Source: Clostridium sp. OM02-18AC
Lineage (GTDB): Bacteria > Bacillota > Clostridia > Lachnospirales > Lachnospiraceae
Direction: 5' to 3'
DNA length: 64,000 nucleotides
NCBI RefSeq assembly: GCF_003481825.1
Contig: NZ_QULW01000013.1
Location: 1-64,000, forward strand
A model generated the notes under the pieces. The model saw only the letters and a list, made by a program, of their open reading frames with translations, had not been told where the DNA came from and ran no database searches. Shown piece by piece: positions 38,009 to 46,914 of the stretch (positions are counted from its first letter, which is position 1; every line of letters begins with the position of its first letter). The position numbers were made by a program, and so were the translations under genes.

Positions 38009-39445
38009 ATGACAATGACACCACTTATTTACATGCTTGCATTGATCATATCGATCGTGATCTTGCTTGTATTGACTTTGAAACTGAAAATGAACAGCTT
38101 TATGGCGCTGTTCTTTACTGCAATGGGCCTTTCCATTTTCTTTGGAACCTCACCGATTGAGAGTTTAAACAACATTACCGGTTCGTTCGGAAAGAGCCTT
38201 GGAAGCATTGGTCTGCCGGTCCTTTTCGGTGCGATCCTTGCCATGGGTGTGCAGGATTCCGGCGCAGCCGTTGCAATCAGTAACTTCTTTGTAAAGCTGT
38301 TCCGTGGCAAACACCTGGAACTGGCACCGGCATTAACCGCATTTGTTATGGCAATTTCTGTATTCGGTGATATTTCACAGCTTTTGACTGCACCGATCGC
38401 AGCGACCATTGCAAAGCGTAAAAACATGAACATGGCTGTAGTTACTCCGTATGTCATTACTGCTGTATGGTTCACACATGGTGTTGTTCCACCATCTGCA
38501 GCAATCCTGGCAGTAGCAATTCTGCTTGGTGCAGATGTTGGTATGGTAATTCTCTGGGGCCTGGTAATCTGTCTGGCATCCCTTATCATCATTTATGCGC
38601 TGACCATCCGCTGGATGACGGAGCATGCTTCCTATGCAGCACCAAAGCCAGAGTATACCGTTGGTATCGAACCGGTCAAAGATGGCGATGACAGCGTAGA
38701 GAGCCTGCTGATGAAAGAGCCGGATATCCCGAATGCACTGATCGCATTCCTTCCGCTGATCGTTCCGGCAGGTTTGATCGCGGCAGCATCCATCTGTGCG
38801 ATGGTTCTTCCAGAGGACAGCGGTGTACTTCAGGTCATCAATTTTATCGGAAACAAATCGATCGCAATGCTGGTTGGCATCATCATTCTGATCCTGACCA
38901 ATGGAAAGATCAAGGCAAAAATGCTCCGCAATGCAAACCGCACAGAAAAGATCAGCGAGAATGCAAGCCTTCTGGAGCTTGGTATGGGCAACTGGGTAAA
39001 ACGTGCGATCGATGTTTCTGCAATGGTTCTTATGGTTACCGCAATGGGTGCAGCATTTGCATCTGTACTTTCCAGCCAGCCGGTTGTATCTGAGATCGCA
39101 GAGGTTGTTGCAAAATCCGGCATTCCGATGATTCTGATCCCGTTCATCATTGCAGCTGTTATGCGTGCAGCAGCAGGTTCCATGGCAACTGCATCCATGG
39201 CAGCAGCAGGTATCTGCCTGCCAATCATGAACATGCTTGGTCTGTCACCGGTAGCAGTTACCCTGGCAATCGGTCTTGGCACCGTTCTGTTTGGTCATGT
39301 CAATGACTCCGGATGCTGGATGTGTCAGGAGGTATTCAACGTAGACCTGCCGCAGTATCTGAAATATGTCAGCCCGATGGCAGCATTTGGCGGATGTGTC
39401 GGCATGGTACTGCTGATGATCTTAAGCATGATCGGTCTTGTATAA
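38009..39445 (+). CDS. GntP family permease (sugar acid:proton symporter type)
   Basis: A 478-aa membrane protein with about 12 helices. GntP hallmarks: GVQDSGAAVAISNFF with a following FVMAISVFGDIS, AVWFTHGVVPPSAA, the internal hydrophilic loop (about 210-250), GSMATASMAAAGI and GHVNDSGCWM near the C-terminus. The family imports gluconate, related aldonates, D-serine or citrate-like acids. It starts 33 nt after the enolase-superfamily gene and is most likely co-transcribed, supplying its substrate. Confidence 0.88.
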   Translation: MTMTPLIYMLALIISIVILLVLTLKLKMNSFMALFFTAMGLSIFFGTSPIESLNNITGSFGKSLGSIGLPVLFGAILAMGVQDSGAAVAISNFFVKLFRGKHLELAPALTAFVMAISVFGDISQLLTAPIAATIAKRKNMNMAVVTPYVITAVWFTHGVVPPSAAILAVAILLGADVGMVILWGLVICLASLIIIYALTIRWMTEHASYAAPKPEYTVGIEPVKDGDDSVESLLMKEPDIPNALIAFLPLIVPAGLIAAASICAMVLPEDSGVLQVINFIGNKSIAMLVGIIILILTNGKIKAKMLRNANRTEKISENASLLELGMGNWVKRAIDVSAMVLMVTAMGAAFASVLSSQPVVSEIAEVVAKSGIPMILIPFIIAAVMRAAAGSMATASMAAAGICLPIMNMLGLSPVAVTLAIGLGTVLFGHVNDSGCWMCQEVFNVDLPQYLKYVSPMAAFGGCVGMVLLMILSMIGLV

Positions 39446-39451
39446 ATTTAC

Positions 39452-39480
39452 TTGATTTTTTGAAAAAGATGTACTATAGT
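39452..39480 (+). promoter_or_regulatory. Promoter of the riboswitch-ribU unit
   Basis: TTGATT (39452-39457), 17-nt spacer, TATAGT (39475-39480), placing transcription start near 39487, directly before the riboswitch. Confidence 0.7.
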
Positions 39481-39492
39481 TAAGGCAATGAT

Positions 39493-39608
39493 AAGTTCTT
39501 CGGGGCGGGGTGCGATTCCCCACCGGCGGTTACAGTCCGCGACCTGCTTTGCGCAGCTGATTTGGTGAAATTCCAAAACCGACAGTATAGTCTGGATGAG
39601 AGAAGAAA
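39493..39608 (+). promoter_or_regulatory. FMN riboswitch (RFN element)
   Basis: The conserved RFN landmarks are present: CTTCGGGGCGGGGTG, then GATTCCCCACCGGCGGT, ACAGTCCGCGACC, GGTGAAATTCCAAAACCGAC, and the closing GTCTGGATGAGAGAAG. It binds flavin mononucleotide. A terminator hairpin at 39659-39692 lies between it and ribU, so FMN should switch transcription off. A variable stem (TGCTTTGCGCAGC) is short. Confidence 0.96.
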
Positions 39609-39658
39609 TTGTGTGAAAGCTTTTACAGCAAGACCTGTAATGGCAGCATGAACGACTC

Positions 39659-39692
39659 AAGTCCCCCGGGTAGCGATATCCGGGGGATTTTT
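39659..39692 (+). terminator. Riboswitch-controlled terminator
   Basis: GC-rich stem TCCCCCGG / CCGGGGGA followed by TTTTT, downstream of the FMN aptamer and upstream of ribU. It is the expression platform. Confidence 0.88.
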
Positions 39693-39777
39693 CGTTGTAT
39701 GGTATATCGAGGCGGTATGGCAGCGCATCTGCTGATTTTCACATTTCACACGATTCCTCTGAATGATGAACTTACAC

Positions 39778-39808
39778 GTTACTGTTTGCGCAATGCATGA
39801 ACAGTGAC
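39778..39808 (+). repeat. Dispersed palindromic repeat, copy 4
   Basis: A 31-bp copy with GTTACTG/CAGTGAC arms around TGCGCAATGCATG. It sits between the riboswitch terminator and the ribU ribosome site, so it is transcribed in the ribU leader. Confidence 0.65.
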
Positions 39809-39838
39809 ACGACCAATCTATTTCAGGAGGGAAAAGAC

Positions 39839-40477
39839 ATGAAAGAAAAGTTACTGACTACGAAAAATGTTGTATTGATGGGAATGTTTGGTGCTCTTGC
39901 AGGTGTGCTGATGCTGTTTGAGTTTCCGCTTCCGTTTCTGGCACCAAGCTTTTACGGACTGGATGTCAGCGAGGTACCGGTGCTGATCGGAACCTTTGCC
40001 ATGGGACCGGCAGCCGGTGCGATCATGGAAGTCGTAAAAATTCTGGTAAAGCTGGTATTGAAGCCGACCAGTACCGGATTTGTAGGAGAGTTTGCGAACC
40101 TGGTGATCTCCTGTGCCCTGGTCATTCCGGCAGGTCTGATCTATAAAATTTCCCACACCAGAAAAGGTGCCATGACAGGACTTGTGGTGGGAACCATCTG
40201 TATGGCAGCGGTTGGTGTGGTAGCAAATGCTCTGGTTATGCTTCCGTTTTACTCCAACTTCATGCCGATGGAAACCATTCTGGCAGCAGGCGCAGCCATC
40301 AACCCGGCGGTTGGAAGTGTATGGACCTTTGCATTGTTCTGCGTCGGACCGTTCAATGTGGTCAAAGGAATCATTGTGTCCGTGGTGACTGCACTGGTTT
40401 ATAAACGCGTCAGTGTGCTGATCCATAGTATTGGAACACATAAAACTGTAAAAAATGAGAAACGCGTGAATGCATAA
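39839..40477 (+). CDS. ribU: Riboflavin ECF transporter substrate-binding protein RibU
   Basis: 212 aa from ATG 39839, 7 nt after AGGAGGG. About six membrane helices. RibU-like segments include MGMFGALAGVLMLFEFPLPF, GLDVSEVPVLIGTFAMGP and EVVKILVKLVLKPTSTGFVGE. RibU is the S component of an energy-coupling factor transporter and captures riboflavin; the ATPase and T subunits are encoded elsewhere. Control by the upstream FMN riboswitch confirms the vitamin. Single-gene unit with a strong hairpin after it. Confidence 0.95.
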   Translation: MKEKLLTTKNVVLMGMFGALAGVLMLFEFPLPFLAPSFYGLDVSEVPVLIGTFAMGPAAGAIMEVVKILVKLVLKPTSTGFVGEFANLVISCALVIPAGLIYKISHTRKGAMTGLVVGTICMAAVGVVANALVMLPFYSNFMPMETILAAGAAINPAVGSVWTFALFCVGPFNVVKGIIVSVVTALVYKRVSVLIHSIGTHKTVKNEKRVNA

Positions 40478-40499
40478 ATAATATAGAAAACTTATAGTC

Positions 40500-40536
40500 A
40501 GACACCCTGCGGTCTATCTTGCACCGCAGGGTGTCT
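40500..40536 (+). terminator. Hairpin terminator after ribU
   Basis: A perfect 14-bp stem AGACACCCTGCGGT / ACCGCAGGGTGTCT followed by a weak T-rich tract. Confidence 0.75.
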
Positions 40537-40663
40537 TGTGTTATGATAAGGCAGAAACAGACCGGCAAAAAGGTAAGGTTTTATGCCGGAAATAATCATG
40601 TGGACACAGCCTTGGCAGCACACCGGTATCATGTTGCTGCAGGATTGCAAAGAAGGTAAACGT

Positions 40664-41719
40664 ATGAATACAAAACTGGTAAAAATAGAAGATACAAAAC
40701 AGATCAAAGATGAGGAACTGGCTGAGGCAGCTGAAATTCTAAGAACCGGCGGTCTGGTGGCATTTCCGACCGAGACGGTTTACGGTCTTGGCGCGAATGC
40801 ACTGGATGAGACTGCGGCTAAGAAAATTTACGCAGCCAAGGGCCGCCCGTCTGACAACCCACTGATTGCGCATATTTCCTGTCTGGACGAACTGGAACCG
40901 CTTGTAGCGTACATTCCGGAGGCGGGCAGGAAGCTGGCGGAGGCATTCTGGCCGGGACCGCTTACCATGGTATTTCCGAAAAGTGACATTGTGCCTTACG
41001 GAACGACCGGCGGGCTGGATACGGTGGCAGTCCGTATGCCGAGTGACCCGGTGGCAAACCGCCTGATCAAACTGGCCGGGGTTCCGGTGGCAGCACCGAG
41101 TGCGAATACTTCCGGCAGACCAAGCCCAACCACGGCACAGCATGTATGGCAGGACATGGAAGGCAAGATTGAGATGATCCTGGATGGCGGTCCGGTGGGA
41201 ATTGGGGTAGAGTCTACGATCGTGGACGTATCCGGTGATGTGCCGACTTTGCTTCGTCCGGGTGCAATTACCATGGAGATGCTGCGCGAGACCGTAGGAC
41301 AGGTAGAGATTGATCCGGCAATCCAGGCACCGCCAAGTGCGGATCTGCGGCCGAAGGCACCGGGCATGAAATACCGCCATTATGCACCGCATGCAGATCT
41401 GCAGCTGATAGAGGGTGAGACTGGTAAGGTGGTGGAAACCATCAACGAACTGGTGAAAGAGAAGCTTGCGGAGGGCAAAAAGGTCGGCGTAATCTGTACC
41501 GATGAGACAAAGGCGCGTTATCCGCAGGGAGAGGTTCGCAGTGTGGGACTTCGCGCGAAGGAGGAGACGATCGCCCATAACCTGTTTGCGGTATTGCGTG
41601 AGTTCGATGATCTGGACGTGGACTGCATTTATTCCGAAAGCTTTTCGAAGGATCATCTGGGACAGGCGATCATGAACCGGCTGACGAAAGCCGCTGGATA
41701 CCATGTGCTGAAGGTGTGA
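40664..41719 (+). CDS. sua5: L-threonylcarbamoyladenylate synthase (Sua5/YciO/YrdC)
   Basis: 351 aa from ATG 40664 (AGAAGG upstream). The YrdC domain (about 10-205) has GLVAFPTETVYGLGANA, KGRPSDNPL and SANTSGRPSPT. The linker GMKYRHYAPHADL leads to the C-terminal Sua5 domain, so this is the long two-domain form. It makes threonylcarbamoyl-AMP from threonine, bicarbonate and ATP for t6A at position 37 of ANN-decoding tRNAs. It begins a run of four closely spaced genes. Confidence 0.95.
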   Translation: MNTKLVKIEDTKQIKDEELAEAAEILRTGGLVAFPTETVYGLGANALDETAAKKIYAAKGRPSDNPLIAHISCLDELEPLVAYIPEAGRKLAEAFWPGPLTMVFPKSDIVPYGTTGGLDTVAVRMPSDPVANRLIKLAGVPVAAPSANTSGRPSPTTAQHVWQDMEGKIEMILDGGPVGIGVESTIVDVSGDVPTLLRPGAITMEMLRETVGQVEIDPAIQAPPSADLRPKAPGMKYRHYAPHADLQLIEGETGKVVETINELVKEKLAEGKKVGVICTDETKARYPQGEVRSVGLRAKEETIAHNLFAVLREFDDLDVDCIYSESFSKDHLGQAIMNRLTKAAGYHVLKV

Positions 41720-41735
41720 GAACAGGAGGAGCGAT

Positions 41736-42236
41736 ATGAGCAATTCAAAGAAACGTGCAGATTACATTTCCTGGGATGAATATTTTATGGGTGTGGCGGA
41801 TTTATCCGGCCGCCGCTCAAAGGATCCGAATACCCAGGTGGGCGCCTGCATTGTCAGTGAAGATAACAAGATCATGTCCATGGGCTACAACGGTTTCCCA
41901 AAAGGCTGCTCGGACGATGAGTTCCCGTGGGGGCGCGAGCAGGAGGATGCTGATCCGTACAGCACCAAATATCTGTATGTGACACACAGTGAGCTGAACG
42001 CGATTTTGAATTACCGCGGCGGAAGCCTGGAAGGCAGCAAGATCTATGTGACACTTTTCCCCTGCAATGAGTGCGCGAAAGCAATCATTCAGGCGGGAAT
42101 CAAAACCATTATTTATAAGGAAGATAAATATCCGGATTCTCCGTCCGTGCGGGCTTCCAAGCGCATGCTGAATGCAGCAGGCGTGCGGTATTACCAGTAT
42201 GACCAGACCGGAAGAAAGATTGAGATTGACGTATAA
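41736..42236 (+). CDS. dCMP deaminase family protein
   Basis: 166 aa. Zinc deaminase motifs: THSELNAILN (usually HAELNAI; here Ser replaces Ala) with the catalytic Glu, and PCNECAKAIIQAG with two zinc cysteines. The N-terminal SWDEYFMGVADLSGRRSKDPNTQVG is typical of deoxycytidylate deaminases, which turn dCMP into dUMP for thymidylate synthesis. ComEB belongs to the same family. AGGAGGAG precedes the start. It is 16 nt after sua5. Confidence 0.93.
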   Translation: MSNSKKRADYISWDEYFMGVADLSGRRSKDPNTQVGACIVSEDNKIMSMGYNGFPKGCSDDEFPWGREQEDADPYSTKYLYVTHSELNAILNYRGGSLEGSKIYVTLFPCNECAKAIIQAGIKTIIYKEDKYPDSPSVRASKRMLNAAGVRYYQYDQTGRKIEIDV

Positions 42237-42239
42237 GAT

Positions 42240-44195
42240 ATGAAGTTTTTACTGACGGCGATCAATGCCAAATATATTCACTCCAATCCGGGAGTGTACA
42301 GTTTAAAAATGTTTGCCGAGTCCCAGGGCGCGGCAGAATCCGTACAGGGAGACCAGAATCGTTTCGAGGATGGTCTCCCTTGTGTGCCTGAGACGGAAGC
42401 GCCAACGAGTTCTGCTGCAGCAGGTCTGACGGCGGCTGCAAAAGAAAAACGGGGAGCCGGATGCAGGATGCAGGTGGAAATTGCAGAGTACACCATCAAC
42501 AACCAGATGGAGCTGATCCTGGAAGACATTTACCGGAGAAAACCGGATCTGATCGGGATTTCCTGTTATATCTGGAACATTTCCTATGCGCTGGATCTTG
42601 TGCGGGATATTCATAAGGTGCTTCCGGAGACCGATATCTGGCTTGGCGGTCCGGAAGTTTCCTACGACGCGCCGGAGCTTCTTTTGCGGGAGCCGGAGGT
42701 GTTTGGCATTATGAAGGGCGAAGGTGAGGAGATGTTTGCCGGGCTCTTGAATTGTTACCGGACGCTGGGATGCACGGTGCGGAGTCTCAGGAGAGATTCG
42801 CAGAATGGAGGGGCTCATACAGACGCGAAGACAGAATGTAAAATGGAAAACAGCAATCAGGGTACACAATCAGATTCAGAGCATGAAATTTCATCCCAGG
42901 CACGGAATGGCAGAGAGATTGACTTCTGGCAGCAGATGAAGCAGGTTGCCGGTCTGACTTACCATGGTGCAGACGGAACAATCTGTGACCAGCCGATCCG
43001 CCCGGTCATGGATATGAGCCGGATCCCATTTTTATATCCGAGCCTGGATGGTTTCGAGAACCGCATCGTTTATTATGAGAGCAGCCGTGGCTGTCCGTTT
43101 TCCTGCAGTTACTGTCTGTCTTCGATTGACAAATCCGTCCGATTCCGGGACGTAAAGCTGGTGCTTCAGGAACTGGATTTCTTTCTGGAACGGAAGGTGC
43201 CGCAGGTAAAATTTGTGGACCGGACCTTTAATGCAAAAAAGAGTCATGCCATGGCGATCTGGAAGCATATTCTGGAACATGATAATGGTGTGACCAATTT
43301 CCACTTTGAGATTGCGGCGGATCTTCTGGATGAAGAAGAACTGGAACTGATCAGCCGGATGCGTCCGGGACTGATCCAGCTGGAAATCGGTGTGCAGAGC
43401 ACCAATCCGGATACGATCCGGGAAATCCACCGGAAGATGGACTTAGACCGCCTGCGCTATGTGGTGGAGCGGATCAATGCCGGAAAAAATGTGCATCAGC
43501 ATCTGGATCTGATTGCAGGACTTCCCTATGAAGACTACGATTCGTTCGGACGTTCTTTTAATGAGGTGTATTCCATGGAACCGGAGCAGTTCCAGCTGGG
43601 CTTTCTGAAAGTCCTGAAAGGTTCTTACATGCATGAAAAGGTGCAGGATTACGATTTGCAGTACCGGGGAAAAGCTCCGTACGAGGTGCTGTCGACCAAA
43701 TGGCTGCCCTACGGCGATGTGCTCCGCTTAAAGGGCGTGGAGAATATGGTGGAGGTGTATTACAACAGCCGCCAGTTCTTAAAAACGCTGAAGCTGTTTG
43801 AACAGGAATTTGAGAACGCGTTCTCCATGTACGAATATATGGCGCGGTATTATGATGAAAACCATCTGACCGGGTTAAACCACAGCCGCCTGGCGCGCTA
43901 TGAAATCTTCCATGCGCTGATCCGCCAGAAGGTGGGAGACGACAGACTGGGAGCCTTGGAAGATGCACTCATGTGTGATCTGTATCTGCGGGAAAATGCA
44001 AAGAGCCGTCCATCGTTTGCACTTGTACAGACTCCCTATAAGGAAGAAATCCGCAGACTGCTTCCGGAACTTAGAACATTGGGGACACAGGTTCATGTTG
44101 AGGTCCTGCGGTCTGGAGAAATCCTGCTGTTTGATTATCGGGAGAAAGACCGGTTAAATCACAATGCGAAGCTGACGGTGCTTGGGAGGATCTGA
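42240..44195 (+). CDS. B12-binding domain radical SAM protein (DUF4080 type)
   Basis: 651 aa. An N-terminal cobalamin-binding-like Rossmann domain (1-180) contains DLIGISCYIWNISYALDLV and LGGPEVSYDAPELL. The radical SAM core follows, with its cluster motif GCPFSCSYC (Cys 285, 289, 292). A C-terminal DUF4080-type region (about 480-650) completes it. Residues about 28-76 and 184-230 are low-complexity insertions not expected in the domain. The reaction is unknown. The start codon lies 3 nt after the deaminase stop and has a weak ribosome site, so translation is probably coupled. Confidence 0.85.
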   Translation: MKFLLTAINAKYIHSNPGVYSLKMFAESQGAAESVQGDQNRFEDGLPCVPETEAPTSSAAAGLTAAAKEKRGAGCRMQVEIAEYTINNQMELILEDIYRRKPDLIGISCYIWNISYALDLVRDIHKVLPETDIWLGGPEVSYDAPELLLREPEVFGIMKGEGEEMFAGLLNCYRTLGCTVRSLRRDSQNGGAHTDAKTECKMENSNQGTQSDSEHEISSQARNGREIDFWQQMKQVAGLTYHGADGTICDQPIRPVMDMSRIPFLYPSLDGFENRIVYYESSRGCPFSCSYCLSSIDKSVRFRDVKLVLQELDFFLERKVPQVKFVDRTFNAKKSHAMAIWKHILEHDNGVTNFHFEIAADLLDEEELELISRMRPGLIQLEIGVQSTNPDTIREIHRKMDLDRLRYVVERINAGKNVHQHLDLIAGLPYEDYDSFGRSFNEVYSMEPEQFQLGFLKVLKGSYMHEKVQDYDLQYRGKAPYEVLSTKWLPYGDVLRLKGVENMVEVYYNSRQFLKTLKLFEQEFENAFSMYEYMARYYDENHLTGLNHSRLARYEIFHALIRQKVGDDRLGALEDALMCDLYLRENAKSRPSFALVQTPYKEEIRRLLPELRTLGTQVHVEVLRSGEILLFDYREKDRLNHNAKLTVLGRI

Positions 44196-44197
44196 GT

Positions 44198-44995
44198 ATG
44201 AGCGGAGAAAACGTGACGCTGGATGCAAAAAATAAGAAGGCTGCCGCAGCAGATCAGGCGGTTGGGAAACAGATCCAGATTCCGAACAGTTACATTGCCC
44301 TGGATCTGGAAACTACCGGTCTGAATCCGAAGCAGGATAAGATCATTGAGATCGGGGCAGTGCGGGTGGAAGACGGTCAGGAGACCGGACGGTTTCATAC
44401 GATGCTCGATCCGCACCGGGATCTGGAAGCGCGGATTACGGAGCTGACGGGTATTTCCGGGGATATGTTGGAAAATGCCCCGGACCTTGTGGATATCCTG
44501 CCGGAATTTCTGGATTTCTGTGGAGAACTTCCGCTTCTTGGCCACCGGATCATATTCGATTTTAGCTTTTTAAAGCGGGCGGCGGTCAACCAGGGCCTGA
44601 CGTTTGAAAAGAACGGGATCGACACGCTGACGCTGTGCCGCCGTTTTATGCCGCCAGAGGAGAGCAAACGGCTGGGAGCGGCCTGCGCTTTTTATGGACT
44701 TACGCAGGAGAGCGCCCACCGTGCACTGGGCGATGCCCTCGATGCCCACAGGCTGTATCAGAAGCTAGCAGAACATCATGCAAATCAGGCACCGGAGGCA
44801 TTTGTGGATGCACCTTTGCTCTACAAGGTAAAGCGCGAACAGCCCGCTTCCAAAAAGCAAAAAGAGGACTTGCGGTATTTACTAAAATATCATAAAATAG
44901 ATTTACCTGTGCAGATTGACTATCTGAGCAGGAATGAAATCTCCCGTATCACCGATAAGATCATATCCAAATACGGGCGGATCTCAAGGAAGTAA
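44198..44995 (+). CDS. DnaQ-like 3'-5' exonuclease (DEDDh)
   Basis: 265 aa. Exonuclease motifs: ExoI IALDLETTGLNPKQDKIIE, ExoII LLGHRIIFDFSFL, and ExoIII HRALGDALDAHRLY with the DEDDh histidine. The family includes the proofreading subunit epsilon and PolC-associated exonucleases. The C-terminal basic region (PASKKQKEDLRYLLKYHK onward) resembles the short DNA-binding tail of some such proteins. GGGAGG precedes the start, which follows the radical SAM stop by 2 nt. Confidence 0.9.
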   Translation: MSGENVTLDAKNKKAAAADQAVGKQIQIPNSYIALDLETTGLNPKQDKIIEIGAVRVEDGQETGRFHTMLDPHRDLEARITELTGISGDMLENAPDLVDILPEFLDFCGELPLLGHRIIFDFSFLKRAAVNQGLTFEKNGIDTLTLCRRFMPPEESKRLGAACAFYGLTQESAHRALGDALDAHRLYQKLAEHHANQAPEAFVDAPLLYKVKREQPASKKQKEDLRYLLKYHKIDLPVQIDYLSRNEISRITDKIISKYGRISRK

Positions 44996-45052
44996 ACTTA
45001 AAAACAGCCCTTGGAACAGGGCTGATCCTATTTTAAAAAGAGGTGATTCATT

Positions 45053-45160
45053 ATGATGAATATGCATAACAATAAAAAAGCCCGCATTATCATGGGCGTG
45101 GTAATCGTGATCCTGATTGTGGCTATGGTAGCTCCGATGGCACTGTCTGTTATGATGTAA
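45053..45160 (+). CDS. Small single-helix membrane peptide (35 aa)
   Basis: ATG 45053 to TAA 45160, with AGAGGTG at a good distance. The peptide starts MMNMHNNKKARI and continues as a continuous hydrophobic helix rich in Val, Ile and Met (VVIVILIVAMVAP), so it should be a bitopic or tail-inserted membrane peptide with a basic N-terminus inside. A short hairpin (CAGCCC/GGGCTG, 45005-45023) precedes it. VanW starts 33 nt after it. The good ribosome site and coherent sequence argue that it is real; I do not know its function. Confidence 0.65.
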   Translation: MMNMHNNKKARIIMGVVIVILIVAMVAPMALSVMM

Positions 45161-45192
45161 TGTTATTATGTGAACAGCAAAGGGAGAAGTTT

Positions 45193-46761
45193 ATGAAGAT
45201 ATGGAATGTGCTCGGGCGGCTGGCACTGGCGGCGGCTCTTGGAAGTGCATTGACATTTCCTGCTTATGCAAAAGAAAAAGCATATCCGGATGGAATCTAT
45301 GTGGGTGATTTTTCCCTTGGCGGATTGACGAAAGAAGAAGCCGAAGCAGGATTTTCAGAGTATCTGGCAGAACTTGAGGCGCGCACCGTAACACTGAAGG
45401 TAGACGGTGCCGCGGTCAAAACAACGGCCAAAGAACTCGGGTATGCCGCTCAAAATGAGGATGCCCTGAAAGAAGCAGAAGATTATGCAGCTGGTGGCTG
45501 TCTGATCCGGCAGTATATGGAGCGAAAGGATCTGGAAAAGGAACCGGTCCATATTTCTCTGGACGCGCAGGTTGACGAGGCAGCAGTCCAGACCCTGGTC
45601 GATACAAAGTGCTCCGGTCTGATCGACGAGCCGAAAGATGCGGCGATTACCCGGAAAAACGGAAAATTTGAAATTACACAAGAGCAGATTGGAAAAGCGG
45701 TAGACACAAAAGCCACTGTGGAAAAGCTGAATGAGGCGCTTGCGGCAGAGTCGGCGGAGATCACAGCCGATGCCGTGATCATTACCAAAGAGCCGAAGAT
45801 CAAAAAAGAAGATCTCGCTACCATTTCCGATGTGCTCGGTACTTGCACGACGGCGTATGCAAGCAGCGGTGCATCCCGCTCCGGAAACATTGCGAATGGA
45901 GTTTCCAAGATTAATGGTCATGTGTTAATGCCGGGAGAAACGTTATCCGGTTACGAGTGCATGCATCCGTTTACCATCGAGAATGGTTATTTTACGGCAG
46001 CGGCATATGAGAATGGTCAGGTTGTGGACAGCGTTGGCGGAGGTGTCTGCCAGATCGCAACTACGCTTTATGATGCATCCCTGGAAGCGGAACTGGAGAT
46101 CACCCAGCGGCAGAACCATTCCATGATCGTTACGTATGTGAAACCGTCTATGGATGCGGCAATCGCCGGAACCTATAAAGATATTAAGGTTACCAATAAT
46201 TACAGTACCCCGATCTATATCGAGGGAACGACAGCGGGAAAAACGCTGACCTTTACGATTTACGGAAAAGAAACCCGTCCGGCAAACCGGAAAGTAGAGT
46301 ATATTTCCGAAACCTTAAGCAAGACCGATCCTGGGGAACCGCAGCGGAAAGTAGATAATTCTCTCCGCCCTGGACAGACAAAGCAGATCCAGTCGGCACA
46401 CATCGGTTACAAATCCAGACTCTGGAAGGTTGTTACGGTCGATGGTGTGGAGAAAGAGCGCACCGTTCTGCACACGGATACCTACAATCCGTCTAAGGCC
46501 ATTGTTCTGGTAGGTCCGGCAGCACCGGCGGAGACACCGGTCCAGCCGACGGAAACTCCAGCAGAACATAAACCGGCGGAAACTCCGGCAGAACATACAC
46601 CTGAGACAGCCGCACCGCCGGAAACAGCCGCACCGGCAGCTCAGCCAGAGCAGAGCCAGGTGGTGGGACCGGGAGCAGGAAGCGCGTCTGCGGGCGAAGC
46701 TTCAACCGGAGGACCTGGTGAGGCAGCAGCACCAGCTGAAAATGCATCGCAGCCGGAATAA
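45193..46761 (+). CDS. VanW family secreted protein
   Basis: 522 aa from ATG 45193 (AAGGGAGAAG upstream). A signal peptide ends near FPAYAKEKA. A repeat-like domain (about 30-205, with GIYVGDFSLGGLTKEEAE) precedes the VanW domain (about 215-400), which shows RSGNIANGVSKING, PGETLSGYE and GGGVCQIATTLYDA. The C-terminal about 100 residues are a Pro/Ala/Glu/Thr-rich tail with short repeats (ETPAEH), probably a wall-spanning stalk. VanW is linked to glycopeptide resistance clusters but its biochemical role is unsettled. No other van genes are present. Confidence 0.9.
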   Translation: MKIWNVLGRLALAAALGSALTFPAYAKEKAYPDGIYVGDFSLGGLTKEEAEAGFSEYLAELEARTVTLKVDGAAVKTTAKELGYAAQNEDALKEAEDYAAGGCLIRQYMERKDLEKEPVHISLDAQVDEAAVQTLVDTKCSGLIDEPKDAAITRKNGKFEITQEQIGKAVDTKATVEKLNEALAAESAEITADAVIITKEPKIKKEDLATISDVLGTCTTAYASSGASRSGNIANGVSKINGHVLMPGETLSGYECMHPFTIENGYFTAAAYENGQVVDSVGGGVCQIATTLYDASLEAELEITQRQNHSMIVTYVKPSMDAAIAGTYKDIKVTNNYSTPIYIEGTTAGKTLTFTIYGKETRPANRKVEYISETLSKTDPGEPQRKVDNSLRPGQTKQIQSAHIGYKSRLWKVVTVDGVEKERTVLHTDTYNPSKAIVLVGPAAPAETPVQPTETPAEHKPAETPAEHTPETAAPPETAAPAAQPEQSQVVGPGAGSASAGEASTGGPGEAAAPAENASQPE

Positions 46762-46783
46762 TCCGGAGTCTTGCAAGGCTTTT

Positions 46784-46876
46784 GTTGCTGGGCACGCACG
46801 CGTGAACCGGAATGAGGATTGGAATGCAAAGCATCGGCAAAATCCCGTTGCCAGGCACGCGTGCGTGCACAGTAAC
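46784..46876 (+). repeat. Pair of dispersed palindromic repeats (copies 5 and 6)
   Basis: Copies at 46784-46812 and 46847-46876 carry CACGCACGCGTG and CACGCGTGCGTG cores. Between them lies a segment ending GCATCGGCAAAATCC that recurs inside the MITE-like element at 51336-51468. Together they fill the gap between vanW and the HypE-like gene. Confidence 0.65.
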
Positions 46877-46914
46877 AATGGCATGCTTCCGAACAGAAAA
46901 AGGATTGAAATATT

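Noticed and set aside
39609..39800. Frame in the ribU leader
   Set aside because: It runs through the riboswitch terminator hairpin and a palindromic repeat.
45193..46761. VanW as evidence for a vancomycin resistance cluster
   Set aside because: No vanH, vanA/B, vanX, vanR or vanS genes are near; VanW proteins are common in Clostridia without resistance.
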